The translations under genes and the position numbers were made by a program. A stretch of 64,000 nt of DNA from the NCBI GenBank assembly GCA_002336245.1, contig DDDG01000019.1, positions 43,461 to 107,460 of the forward strand, given 5' to 3'. Below the pieces are notes generated by a model that worked only from the letters and a program-made list of their open reading frames with translations, made no database searches and was not told where the DNA came from. Below are positions 20,502-27,648 of this stretch, one piece after another. Positions within the stretch are counted from its first letter, which is position 1. The number at the start of each line of letters is the position of its first letter. Source of the stretch: Flavobacteriales bacterium UBA1986 (GTDB lineage: Bacteria > Bacteroidota > Bacteroidia > Flavobacteriales_G > Salibacteraceae).

Positions 20502-22100
20502 TTATGGCGCAACTATTCTGTCCAATTCTAGCAGGACTTTTCCATCGCGCTTATAAATATCCTTTCTGAATTGAAGCGTTCCTTCGGCATCAACCCAAGC
20601 AGTGGAATATCGCATATGAACCTGAGGTTTCTCTTTTAGATTGACGGTCTGTGTTGTATTGCCTTGAACCACGCTATTAATCTTTGCGGCATTCCAGTTG
20701 ACGGGGTCGTTCAATAAAAACTCAGCAAGAGCGATGGGCGATTCAACACGGATGCAACCGGAACTAAATGCGCGTTCGTTTTGAGCAAACAATTCCTTGG
20801 CAGGCGTATCGTGTAAGTAAATGTGATAATCGTTCGGGAAAATAAATTTCACTGCTCCTAAGGCATTTTCGGAGCCTGCGCTTTGGCGATAGGTATATCC
20901 CCGAACAGCATCGCTCGACCAATCAATGTCGTTGGTATTTAGAGCCTTTCCGGACTTGTCGGGAACAGTCAACTTCTTTTTTTCTAAGTAGGAAGGATCC
21001 TTTCTGATTCCTGGAATTACGTCAGCATTTAAAATCGTTGGTGGAACTGTCCAGGTTGGGTTGAACACTAGGTATTGAACTTGAGCACTGAAGACAGGAG
21101 TCTTTCTGGCCGGTTTCCCGACGATGATCTTGTGCCTTCGAATGATTTTATTATTTCTCACAATTTCCAATTCAAATTTGGTGATTCTTACCATCAGGTA
21201 ATAGTCTCCATAATCACGAGGCAACCATCTCAGGCGTTCCAAATTAACCCGAATCTGTTCTATTCTAATTTTCGGAGAAACGTTCAAGTTCGCCAATGTT
21301 TGCGCTCCAATATTTCCATCGGGATCCAATCCGTGTCGCAGTTGGAAGGATTTTACCGCATTCGCAAGACTAGAATCGAGAAGCTCTGTTTGCTGAGTTT
21401 TACCGGAAGACAAATCACCAAGCAACTCAAGACGCTTACGAATTGAGTTCAAACGTTCATCTTTCATGTTCATTTTGATGGTTGGTCCGCCTTGGATTTC
21501 TTGCCACTCCACATCCCTGAGCTTACTATAATTTGACAGAGCTTTTTTCAGCTGTTCATATTCTGGGTGTTCAGCATTGAGCAATCTGAAGATACTCATG
21601 AAATCACCTGTTTCTGTGCCTTTCTGGATCAATTCAAGTGGATTTCCTTCTCTGCGATTTACCTTCCATTCGGCATCAACAGTTACGGGGTTGACTTTTC
21701 CAGAAAGCATATGAGAACTGTAGATTAAAAAGGCATCAGTGAGGAGTAAATCGAGATCTGCTTTTTGATCGCTCGACGGAGAATTTATTGTGAGTGCCTT
21801 CTCGAGCCCTCGAAGATGATAGTCTTCTTCACTAAGGCCTTCGCTAGTGCATGCCTTTAGCGTGTTGATTAAGATATCTCGACTCGGCTTGGTCCAAGCT
21901 AAGGAAAACCCACGAGCTCGATAGAATTTGGCTGTTGTTTCCTGAGTTCTGAGTTTGATTCCAAAACTGTGAATGGCTGTGTAGTCTCGGTTTTCAATTT
22001 TCAGTCGAATGAATTCACTTTCGTTGCTCGAAGCAAAAGATTGAAACGTCCCGAAAAGGCTACATACACCTACAAAAAGAGTTGCAAGGTATTTTTTCAT
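20502..22100 (-). CDS. ldtD: L,D-transpeptidase, YcbB/LdtD type
   Basis: The 532-residue periplasmic enzyme is expected to form 3-3 cross-links in peptidoglycan. A signal peptide (MKKYLATLFVGVCSLFGTFQSFA) is followed by a scaffold domain with YRARGFSLAWTKPSRD, a peptidoglycan-binding domain (SFQLRHGLDPDGNIGAQTLANLN) and the YkuD catalytic domain with LVFNPTWTVPPTI, His430 in YLHDTPAKELF and the nucleophile Cys449 in FSSGCIRVESP. Domain order and length match the YcbB family. It follows a decayed gene with a gap of only 15 nt, so transcription may begin well upstream. Confidence 0.9.
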   Translation of the reverse strand: MKKYLATLFVGVCSLFGTFQSFASSNESEFIRLKIENRDYTAIHSFGIKLRTQETTAKFYRARGFSLAWTKPSRDILINTLKACTSEGLSEEDYHLRGLEKALTINSPSSDQKADLDLLLTDAFLIYSSHMLSGKVNPVTVDAEWKVNRREGNPLELIQKGTETGDFMSIFRLLNAEHPEYEQLKKALSNYSKLRDVEWQEIQGGPTIKMNMKDERLNSIRKRLELLGDLSSGKTQQTELLDSSLANAVKSFQLRHGLDPDGNIGAQTLANLNVSPKIRIEQIRVNLERLRWLPRDYGDYYLMVRITKFELEIVRNNKIIRRHKIIVGKPARKTPVFSAQVQYLVFNPTWTVPPTILNADVIPGIRKDPSYLEKKKLTVPDKSGKALNTNDIDWSSDAVRGYTYRQSAGSENALGAVKFIFPNDYHIYLHDTPAKELFAQNERAFSSGCIRVESPIALAEFLLNDPVNWNAAKINSVVQGNTTQTVNLKEKPQVHMRYSTAWVDAEGTLQFRKDIYKRDGKVLLELDRIVAP

Positions 22101-22115
22101 TACTACAGGGAAGTC

Positions 22116-23050
22116 TTATTTCTGGACTGGAAAAACCTTTATAAACTGGTAGGAGATGGCAGATATTCCTGAAGAGTAAAACACAATTCCTGAACTATCC
22201 AAATTCGCGTAAACGTCGTCGTATACTGACTTGTCCCTTCCGATCCATTCTACCGTAAAAAAGTTAGCAGTTGCGGTTTTTTGAATTCGTCCTTTCAATT
22301 CTCCAGCTTTCCAATCTTGATCGTTTCTCGCTCCAGATAGATAGATGATTAGGTATTCGTCGGGATCCTCAGCGGGAAGGATGGCCATGCTGTATTTTCC
22401 ACCTGCAAAATCTTCGAAAGAGATGCGCACCCGTTCGTAGACCCCTTCGACCTTACTGAGGTTATCTTTTTTCGAGAGGTAATACTCCTTGGCTTTTGCC
22501 GCGGTCCATTTTGTTTTGTTGGGAGTAAAGGAGAGTTGGTTGCTGATTTGGTAGGGCCCTTTAGGACCTTGAATTGACTTCCAGTCTTCAATCACCTATT
22601 TTTCGACATCGGCAAAGAGGCCGTAACTGAATTTCTTTTGAGACCTAAAGCCGAAGACGTCTCCTTTGCAGGAAACGAACGTAATGGTCATATTAGAAAT
22701 CGATTTCTTGTCGATGTCTCCACCAAAAATGACGGTCGCAGACTCGCAGTATGATTTAATGGTGTTGTCTAAAATTGTTTTTTCGTTTGAGGTTAAGGCA
22801 ACGATTCAAATCCTATTTGCTGCAGGTATTGCTGCGCTACGAAATAAAAGGCAGCGATGCCTTCCTGGTTGTCGACCATCCCTTGATTGACTGGGTTGAG
22901 AGCAATGGACGCATATTTTACTCCAGACAAAAAGTCTGCAGCAGGCATTTCTGAACTACTCGCGTAGAGAAGCTTCGAATTCTGATTTTGGGCAAAGCAT
23001 AGAGTTCCAAAAGCGAGAAGCGAGAGAAAGATGAGGCTAAGTTTTTTCAT
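22116..23050 (-). pseudogene. Broken gene for a small exported protein (frameshift plus in-frame TAG)
   Basis: Three pieces together look like one protein of about 312 residues. Piece one (23050-22793, 85 aa) has a signal peptide, MKKLSLIFLSLLAFGTLCFAQ. Its frame must shift between 22808 and 22793, after QQIGFE, to continue as IVALTSNEKTILDNTIKSY and on to GLFADVEK. That middle piece (22805-22599) is stopped by TAG at 22596-22598 and the same frame runs straight on as a 159-codon stretch (VIEDWKSIQGPKG) to the end. A lost base in a GAAATC-like context and a CAG-to-TAG change would explain both lesions. I do not recognise the family. The 159-codon part could be translated from its GTG (22595) but would lack a signal peptide. 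Confidence 0.72.
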
Positions 23051-23056
23051 TGAAAA

Positions 23057-23629
23057 TTAATTGATGGTTTTCGATTGGATGAAATTGCCTTTTCCATCGA
23101 ATCGCAATATTCGAGAGCGCAGTTTTTTAGAAACTTGAAAGCGGTAAACATCTTCAGGCCATGCTGGATTGTTGATGCGCTCTTTTAATTTCGAGATTTT
23201 CCAATCGGAGTATTGAGATGCTTCTAGCGATTCTAAAACGGGGAGAGGCAATCCTCTTATTTGGGTTCTTGTTTCGTACCAGTAGCCATAAGCATTGTAA
23301 AAGGCTCGGGATATGCCATCTGCGTCCTGAGTGAATTCAACTTCAAAATAGGAGGGTTTGTCGTAGGTGTAAACAACAGTGCTTCTAGTGCCATACCAGC
23401 CGTCGTACCACGATGAGCTGACGTCGCTGTACCAGTAAGTAATGTGACTTACGTACCATGAGTGGACGAGCACATTTGGGTATTGCTCAGTGAACACTTT
23501 CGTCACGGCTTTCGGAATCGCTTGAACGTTTGCTGGAAGGCGATAGCCGCTTTGTCCATTCACTTGGAAATTTGCGAAAAGGGCGCATCCAAAGACGCAG
23601 ATAAGAATGAAGAATTTTCGCAATATCAT
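23057..23629 (-). CDS. Exported PepSY-like (DUF2874-type) protein
   Basis: The 190-residue protein has a signal peptide (MILRKFFILICVFGCALF...NGQ) and a body beginning VQAIPKAVTKVFTEQYPNV, the usual start of PepSY-like periplasmic proteins of Bacteroidota. A Tyr/Trp-rich stretch (WYSDVSSSWYDGWYG) and YFEVEFTQDADG follow; the C-terminus includes RFDGKGNFIQSKTI. The function of this family is unknown. It lies 7 nt upstream of the decayed gene at 23050, in line with ldtD, so these three may form an envelope-related operon. Confidence 0.6.
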   Translation of the reverse strand: MILRKFFILICVFGCALFANFQVNGQSGYRLPANVQAIPKAVTKVFTEQYPNVLVHSWYVSHITYWYSDVSSSWYDGWYGTRSTVVYTYDKPSYFEVEFTQDADGISRAFYNAYGYWYETRTQIRGLPLPVLESLEASQYSDWKISKLKERINNPAWPEDVYRFQVSKKLRSRILRFDGKGNFIQSKTIN

Positions 23630-23733
23630 AGATTTGGTGGCTGCAGAGGTGGGGATATTCGCTAAGATAAGATTCTTTATTCTGGCCTTTCAAGCCTTTG
23701 GATTTTGTAGATATTTGTGGTCAATATTTGACT

Positions 23734-24255
23734 ATGGATCTCTTTCTGGAATTTTTAAAAATCACCATCCCGGCTCTCATTGTGCTTCTTGCAACCTATT
23801 TCACGATGAAGCAATTCTTCCAAAATGAACAGCGCCAGCGTCAGCGCGACATTCGTCTTGAAAACATAAAGACGACTCTACCAATACGCTTGCAGGCATA
23901 CGAGCGTCTCATCTTATTTCTTGAGCGCATCCATCCAGAGTCTCTCATCATACGAGTTCACCAGCAGAATATGTCTGCCCGGGAACTTAACAAGCAAGTG
24001 ATTCGAGCCATTCGGAGCGAGTATGAACACAACATCACTCAACAGATGTACATTTCATTGGGTGCCTGGAGTATGGTGACCAATGCTCAAAACAACATCA
24101 TTAAATTGTTCAATATGGCGCTTGTAGAATGTCCGGAAAAGGCCACAGGACTCGATTTGAGCAAGAAGATTGTTGAGGCCGTGCAAAAGGCGGAATCCAT
24201 GCCGAATGCCATTGCTGCCAATTACCTCAAAGAAGAGGTGAAGCGCTTGTTTTAA
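23734..24255 (+). CDS. Membrane-anchored protein of unknown function
   Basis: The 173-residue protein has one N-terminal membrane segment (LKITIPALIVLLATYFTM) followed by a basic, charged helical region (NEQRQRQRDIRLENIKTTLPIRLQAYERLILFLERI) and further helices. Proteins of this pattern are widespread and uncharacterised in Bacteroidota (possibly the DUF7935 group; this name is from memory). The frame is open from a TTG at 23698, but ATG 23734 starts directly at the hydrophobic segment and is preferred. It ends in a 4-nt overlap with the convergent meaB gene. No function is assigned. Confidence 0.65.
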   Translation: MDLFLEFLKITIPALIVLLATYFTMKQFFQNEQRQRQRDIRLENIKTTLPIRLQAYERLILFLERIHPESLIIRVHQQNMSARELNKQVIRAIRSEYEHNITQQMYISLGAWSMVTNAQNNIIKLFNMALVECPEKATGLDLSKKIVEAVQKAESMPNAIAANYLKEEVKRLF

Positions 24256-25277
24256 GAATTTAGAACTGCATCCATCAGTTTTCGGCTCGCTCCAAGTGGA
24301 CTGATTTCGCCTTGTCTTATTGAAAGTCGAAGCTCATCGCGCAGTCGAATGAGACTCTCTTTTTGCTCGATCAATTCAGATAGTTGAAAGCGAATGCTTT
24401 CTTCAAACCAAAAAAGATTTTGATCCGCTCTCTGTTGCTGGAGAAAACCAGAGAGATCTGTTTTTCTGTAGAAACTTAAAATGTTCTCCTCTATTTCTGG
24501 AATTCCTGTTTTCTCAATTGAAGAACAGAGGAGCACCTCTGGACTCCATCCACTTTTCCTAGGAGGGAAGAGGTGAAGCGCCGATTGATATTGTTGTTGT
24601 GAAAGTAGGGAGAGACTTCTGTTGTGTTCTTCGGCTTTGTTGATGACGATGAGGTCAGACAATTCAATGATGCCCCGTTTAATGCCTTGAAGTTCATCGC
24701 CGGCGTTGGGTTGAAGCAGAGTAAGAAAAAAGTCAACCATGGATACCATATGGGTTTCCGATTGTCCTACGCCAACAGTTTCAATCAATACCCAATCGTA
24801 TTCTGCCGCTTCAAGAAGAAAAATGGTTTCTCTTGTGGCGCGGGCTACTCCGCCCAATGAGCCCGATGAAGGTGAGGGACGCACGAAAGCTTGTTTAGAT
24901 CTTGATAGCTCGTTCATTCGAGTTTTATCGCCCAGAATGCTGCCCTTTGTTAGAGAGCTGCTCGGGTCAATTGCCAGCACAGCAATTTTATTTCCCTTCT
25001 CAATCAGATGAGCGCCAAAGGCTTCGATGAATGTGCTCTTACCAACACCAGGGGTGCCGGTTATGCCCAATACTTTCGACTTTTTACCCAAGCCGATGCA
25101 GGCGTCTATTAAGTTTGATGCGAGGGCTCGATGTTTGGCATTGCTTGACTCAATTAATGTGATGGCGCGTGCCAGAACAGCGTGATTGTTTTCACGAATT
25201 CCTTCCAGCAAGGAGGTGACATCTTCCTTACCTCGATCGGCTTGAATGAAACGTTCTTTTTGCGGATTGATTGGCAT
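24252..25277 (-). CDS. meaB: Methylmalonyl-CoA mutase-associated GTPase MeaB (ArgK family)
   Basis: MeaB is a G3E P-loop GTPase that guards and reloads the B12-dependent methylmalonyl-CoA mutase. The 341 residues include the Walker A motif GTPGVGKS (residues 74-81), LAIDPSSSLTKGSILGDKTRM, the switch region VLIETVGVGQSE and the NKAE guanine-specificity motif. The mutase genes mutA-mutB lie about 21 kb away at 46012-49414 on the other strand, so the chaperone is not in their operon. It sits 17 nt downstream of a small lipoprotein gene. Confidence 0.93.
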   Translation of the reverse strand: MPINPQKERFIQADRGKEDVTSLLEGIRENNHAVLARAITLIESSNAKHRALASNLIDACIGLGKKSKVLGITGTPGVGKSTFIEAFGAHLIEKGNKIAVLAIDPSSSLTKGSILGDKTRMNELSRSKQAFVRPSPSSGSLGGVARATRETIFLLEAAEYDWVLIETVGVGQSETHMVSMVDFFLTLLQPNAGDELQGIKRGIIELSDLIVINKAEEHNRSLSLLSQQQYQSALHLFPPRKSGWSPEVLLCSSIEKTGIPEIEENILSFYRKTDLSGFLQQQRADQNLFWFEESIRFQLSELIEQKESLIRLRDELRLSIRQGEISPLGASRKLMDAVLNS

Positions 25278-25294
25278 CGCCCGAAATTAAAGCA

Positions 25295-25678
25295 TTACTC
25301 TACAATGCGCGCATCAAAACTCAAAATGGGCGATTTGCAATTCCCTTTTCGAACTTCACTGACGGTTGTGCGATAGGAAGTGCCTATACGAATGCGGTTT
25401 TTGGCTAAGGTGGAGGATCGAATTTCAATCCCTTTCAGCTCGTCGAGTAGTTGGATCTTCTCGGCGTATACAGTTCCATTGAATTGCATGTGCACGTGAA
25501 ACAGGCTGTCCCCATGTTCATTTTGACCGTAGGGCACGATGTCCACGACTTCTGCCAATGCTCTTGTCTCGGCCCATTCACAGGGGCCAGACTCTGGATT
25601 GCAAGAGAAAAGGAGGAGACTAATTAAAGTAAGGGTCGTTCCAAACGTCTTCACTGAATTCTTTTTCCAATAGTACAC
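25295..25678 (-). CDS. Small putative lipoprotein of unknown function
   Basis: The 127-residue product begins with a lysine-containing n-region, a hydrophobic stretch and a lipobox-like LLLFSC, so it is probably lipid-anchored. The mature part has no domain I recognise; it may form a small beta structure (HGDSLFHVHMQFNGTVYAEKI, RIRIGTSYRTTVSE). The ATG at 25678 gives a 59-nt overlap with the upstream gene; a GTG at 25654 would reduce this to 35 nt and keep the lipobox. meaB follows after 17 nt. Confidence 0.6.
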   Translation of the reverse strand: MYYWKKNSVKTFGTTLTLISLLLFSCNPESGPCEWAETRALAEVVDIVPYGQNEHGDSLFHVHMQFNGTVYAEKIQLLDELKGIEIRSSTLAKNRIRIGTSYRTTVSEVRKGNCKSPILSFDARIVE

Positions 25679-26342
25679 CTAACATCAGCGACAATGTGAA
25701 AAGCAGTCCACTAATGGTAAAGAATATGATTGCACGGAACACAAAACTCAAAGCTGAAGTGCGCGCGTAGTATTCAGGAATGGCGTCTGACGGCATGATC
25801 ATACTCGCTAAGAAAGCAACAACAAAGGCGGTTATCGCCAAATTTTGAATGTTTGAAAGAGGGAAGTAAAGGAGACGCTGATACCACTTCATATCATTGC
25901 CCCACTGATGTATATACAAGAAATCATCGTTTTCTGTTTGAGCCAGGAGAATCGGATCTTTTGTGCTGTCTTTCAAGCGAAAGCGTTCAGAAGGTGCGAT
26001 GACTTTGAAAGCCTTAAACTCGGAGCCTTGCTTTTCTTCTAGACGTTTTATTTGAAGAATCGCTTCTTGAGGAATGTCTCCTTTGAACAGCTTCGATTCT
26101 AAAAATCGTAGACGATGTTTGATGCAGATACTTTTTATTGCTGCAGTAGAGAAATATCGTTCTCCCGAAAGTCGTTCGAGCTTGGTCTGTGGATTGAGTT
26201 CCTTCCCAAGTCGGAATCGAATGGCAGCTTCTCGTGATTCTTCTGCTTTGAATATTTCTTGCGCTTCTCGGAGAAGGTCTGTTGATTGAACTTGCTCCTC
26301 GGCAATTTCGAGTTCGTCTAGTAGATTATAAGATCCTTTCAT
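25620..26342 (-). CDS. Hypothetical protein with two C-terminal membrane segments
   Basis: The 240-residue protein is hydrophilic over its first ~165 residues (acidic, helix-rich start; middle region KVIAPSERFRLKDSTKDPILLAQTEND resembles proteins annotated as membrane-linked hypotheticals in Flavobacteria) and ends with two hydrophobic segments (NLAITAFVVAFLASMIM and IIFFTISGLLFTLSLMLGVLL). It has no signal peptide, so the soluble part is probably cytoplasmic. It starts a minus-strand group with the small lipoprotein and meaB. A TTG-N22-TATTTTAG arrangement upstream could be its promoter. No function is assigned. Confidence 0.65.
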   Translation of the reverse strand: MKGSYNLLDELEIAEEQVQSTDLLREAQEIFKAEESREAAIRFRLGKELNPQTKLERLSGERYFSTAAIKSICIKHRLRFLESKLFKGDIPQEAILQIKRLEEKQGSEFKAFKVIAPSERFRLKDSTKDPILLAQTENDDFLYIHQWGNDMKWYQRLLYFPLSNIQNLAITAFVVAFLASMIMPSDAIPEYYARTSALSFVFRAIIFFTISGLLFTLSLMLGVLLEKEFSEDVWNDPYFN

Positions 26343-26536
26343 ACCTCAATTTTCGTCTTCTAAAATATTGATAAAAGCGAATGAGCATCCAACGTGGCGA
26401 TCGATGGGTGATTGAAATCACATCAAATAAACATAAGATCGGCTTTGTTGTTTAAGCTTTAGTAAATTATTTTGCCAGAGGGACGACATTCCGTGAATTT
26501 AAAGACTGTAATTTCGCAGCCGAAAAGTAGAAAGAA

Positions 26537-27478
26537 ATGGAGACAGAACACGTAAAATGCCTCATCATAGGATCGGGCCCAGCAGGATACACAGCAGCAA
26601 TTTATGCGGCGAGAGCCGACCTTCACCCAGTGATGTACGAAGGAATGCAACCGGGTGGTCAGTTGACCGAAACAACCGATGTTGATAATTTCCCTGGCTA
26701 CCCAGAAGGTATCAATGGCCCACAGATGATGATTGATTTGCGCAACCAGGCAGAGCGCTTCGACACTGATGTTCGTTCTGGGTGGGTTACAGAAGTTGAC
26801 TTTACTGGTCCCATTCATAAAGTGATTGTTGACGGAAAAAAGGAAGTTACCGCAGATGCAGTGATCATTTCGACTGGAGCTTCAGCAAAATGGTTGGGCT
26901 TGGAATCTGAAAAGAAATTCCGTGAGAATGGTGGAGGTGTTTCAGCCTGTGCTGTTTGTGATGGCTTCTTCTATCGCAATCAAGATGTTGTGATTGTAGG
27001 TGCCGGAGACAGTGCAGCTGAGGAAGCGACATACCTTGCTAAGTTATGTAAGACCGTAACTATGTTGGTCAGAAAGGATGTTTTTCGGGCCTCCAAAGCC
27101 ATGCAGCATCGGGTGACAAACACTAAGAACATTAAGGTGCTCTACAATCATGAAGCAACGGAAATCCTTGGCGATGAAACGGTAGATGGTGTTCGAGTGA
27201 TCAATAATCAAACTCAAGAGGAAACGGTGTTGCCAGCAACAGGTTTTTTCGTAGCGATTGGTCACAAGCCAAATACCGATATTTTCAAAGGCTGGCTCGA
27301 CATGGATGAAGTAGGATACGTTCAAAATGTACCTGACTCTACTAAAACAAACATCAAAGGTGTATTTGTAAGTGGCGATGCTGCCGACAAAGAGTACCGT
27401 CAGGCGGTTACTGCCGCAGGAACCGGTTGCATGGCTGCTCTAGATGCAGAGCGCTACTTAGCCTCTCTGGAAGACTAA
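26537..27478 (+). CDS. trxB: Thioredoxin-disulfide reductase
   Basis: The enzyme uses NADPH and FAD to reduce thioredoxin, supporting cytoplasmic thiol balance. The 313 residues contain the FAD-binding GSGPAGYTAAIYAARA near the N-terminus, the redox-active Cys138-Ala-Val-Cys141 in SACAVCDGFFYR, an NADPH-binding GAGDSAAEEATYLA and the C-terminal FAD motif GVFVSGDAADKEYRQAVTAAGTG. It stands alone between two divergent or separate units and ends at a strong terminator 22 nt after the stop. Confidence 0.96.
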   Translation: METEHVKCLIIGSGPAGYTAAIYAARADLHPVMYEGMQPGGQLTETTDVDNFPGYPEGINGPQMMIDLRNQAERFDTDVRSGWVTEVDFTGPIHKVIVDGKKEVTADAVIISTGASAKWLGLESEKKFRENGGGVSACAVCDGFFYRNQDVVIVGAGDSAAEEATYLAKLCKTVTMLVRKDVFRASKAMQHRVTNTKNIKVLYNHEATEILGDETVDGVRVINNQTQEETVLPATGFFVAIGHKPNTDIFKGWLDMDEVGYVQNVPDSTKTNIKGVFVSGDAADKEYRQAVTAAGTGCMAALDAERYLASLED

Positions 27479-27500
27479 GTCTTTAAAGATATTTGAACTA

Positions 27501-27531
27501 AAAGCCCGGCGAACTCAGCCGGGCTTTTTTT
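27501..27531 (+). terminator. Rho-independent terminator after trxB
   Basis: A perfect 10-bp stem pairs AAAGCCCGGC (27501-27510) with GCCGGGCTTT (27518-27527) around a 7-nt loop, followed by a T run to 27531. Confidence 0.9.
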
Positions 27532-27540
27532 ATGTTGTTA

Positions 27541-27597
27541 ATCCTCTCATTTAGCACTTCGTCGTATTTCATAGAATTTACCGTTTCGTGAGAGGAT
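27541..27597. repeat. 9-bp inverted repeat with 39-nt spacer
   Basis: ATCCTCTCA (27541-27549) is the exact reverse complement of TGAGAGGAT (27589-27597). It lies between the trxB terminator and the interrupted surface gene. It could be a weak hairpin, a regulator site or chance. Confidence 0.35.
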
Positions 27598-27648
27598 ACA
27601 TGTGCAGCTACTTTTCTAAATTGCTGAGCTCAATTTGAAACTACCCCA

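Noticed and set aside
22349..22591. 80-codon minus frame inside the decayed gene region
   Set aside because: It is in another frame than the joined pieces and its composition looks non-coding.
27501..27597. Possible mobile-element end formed by terminator and inverted repeat
   Set aside because: The strong hairpin is a normal terminator; there is no transposase and no target-site duplication visible.
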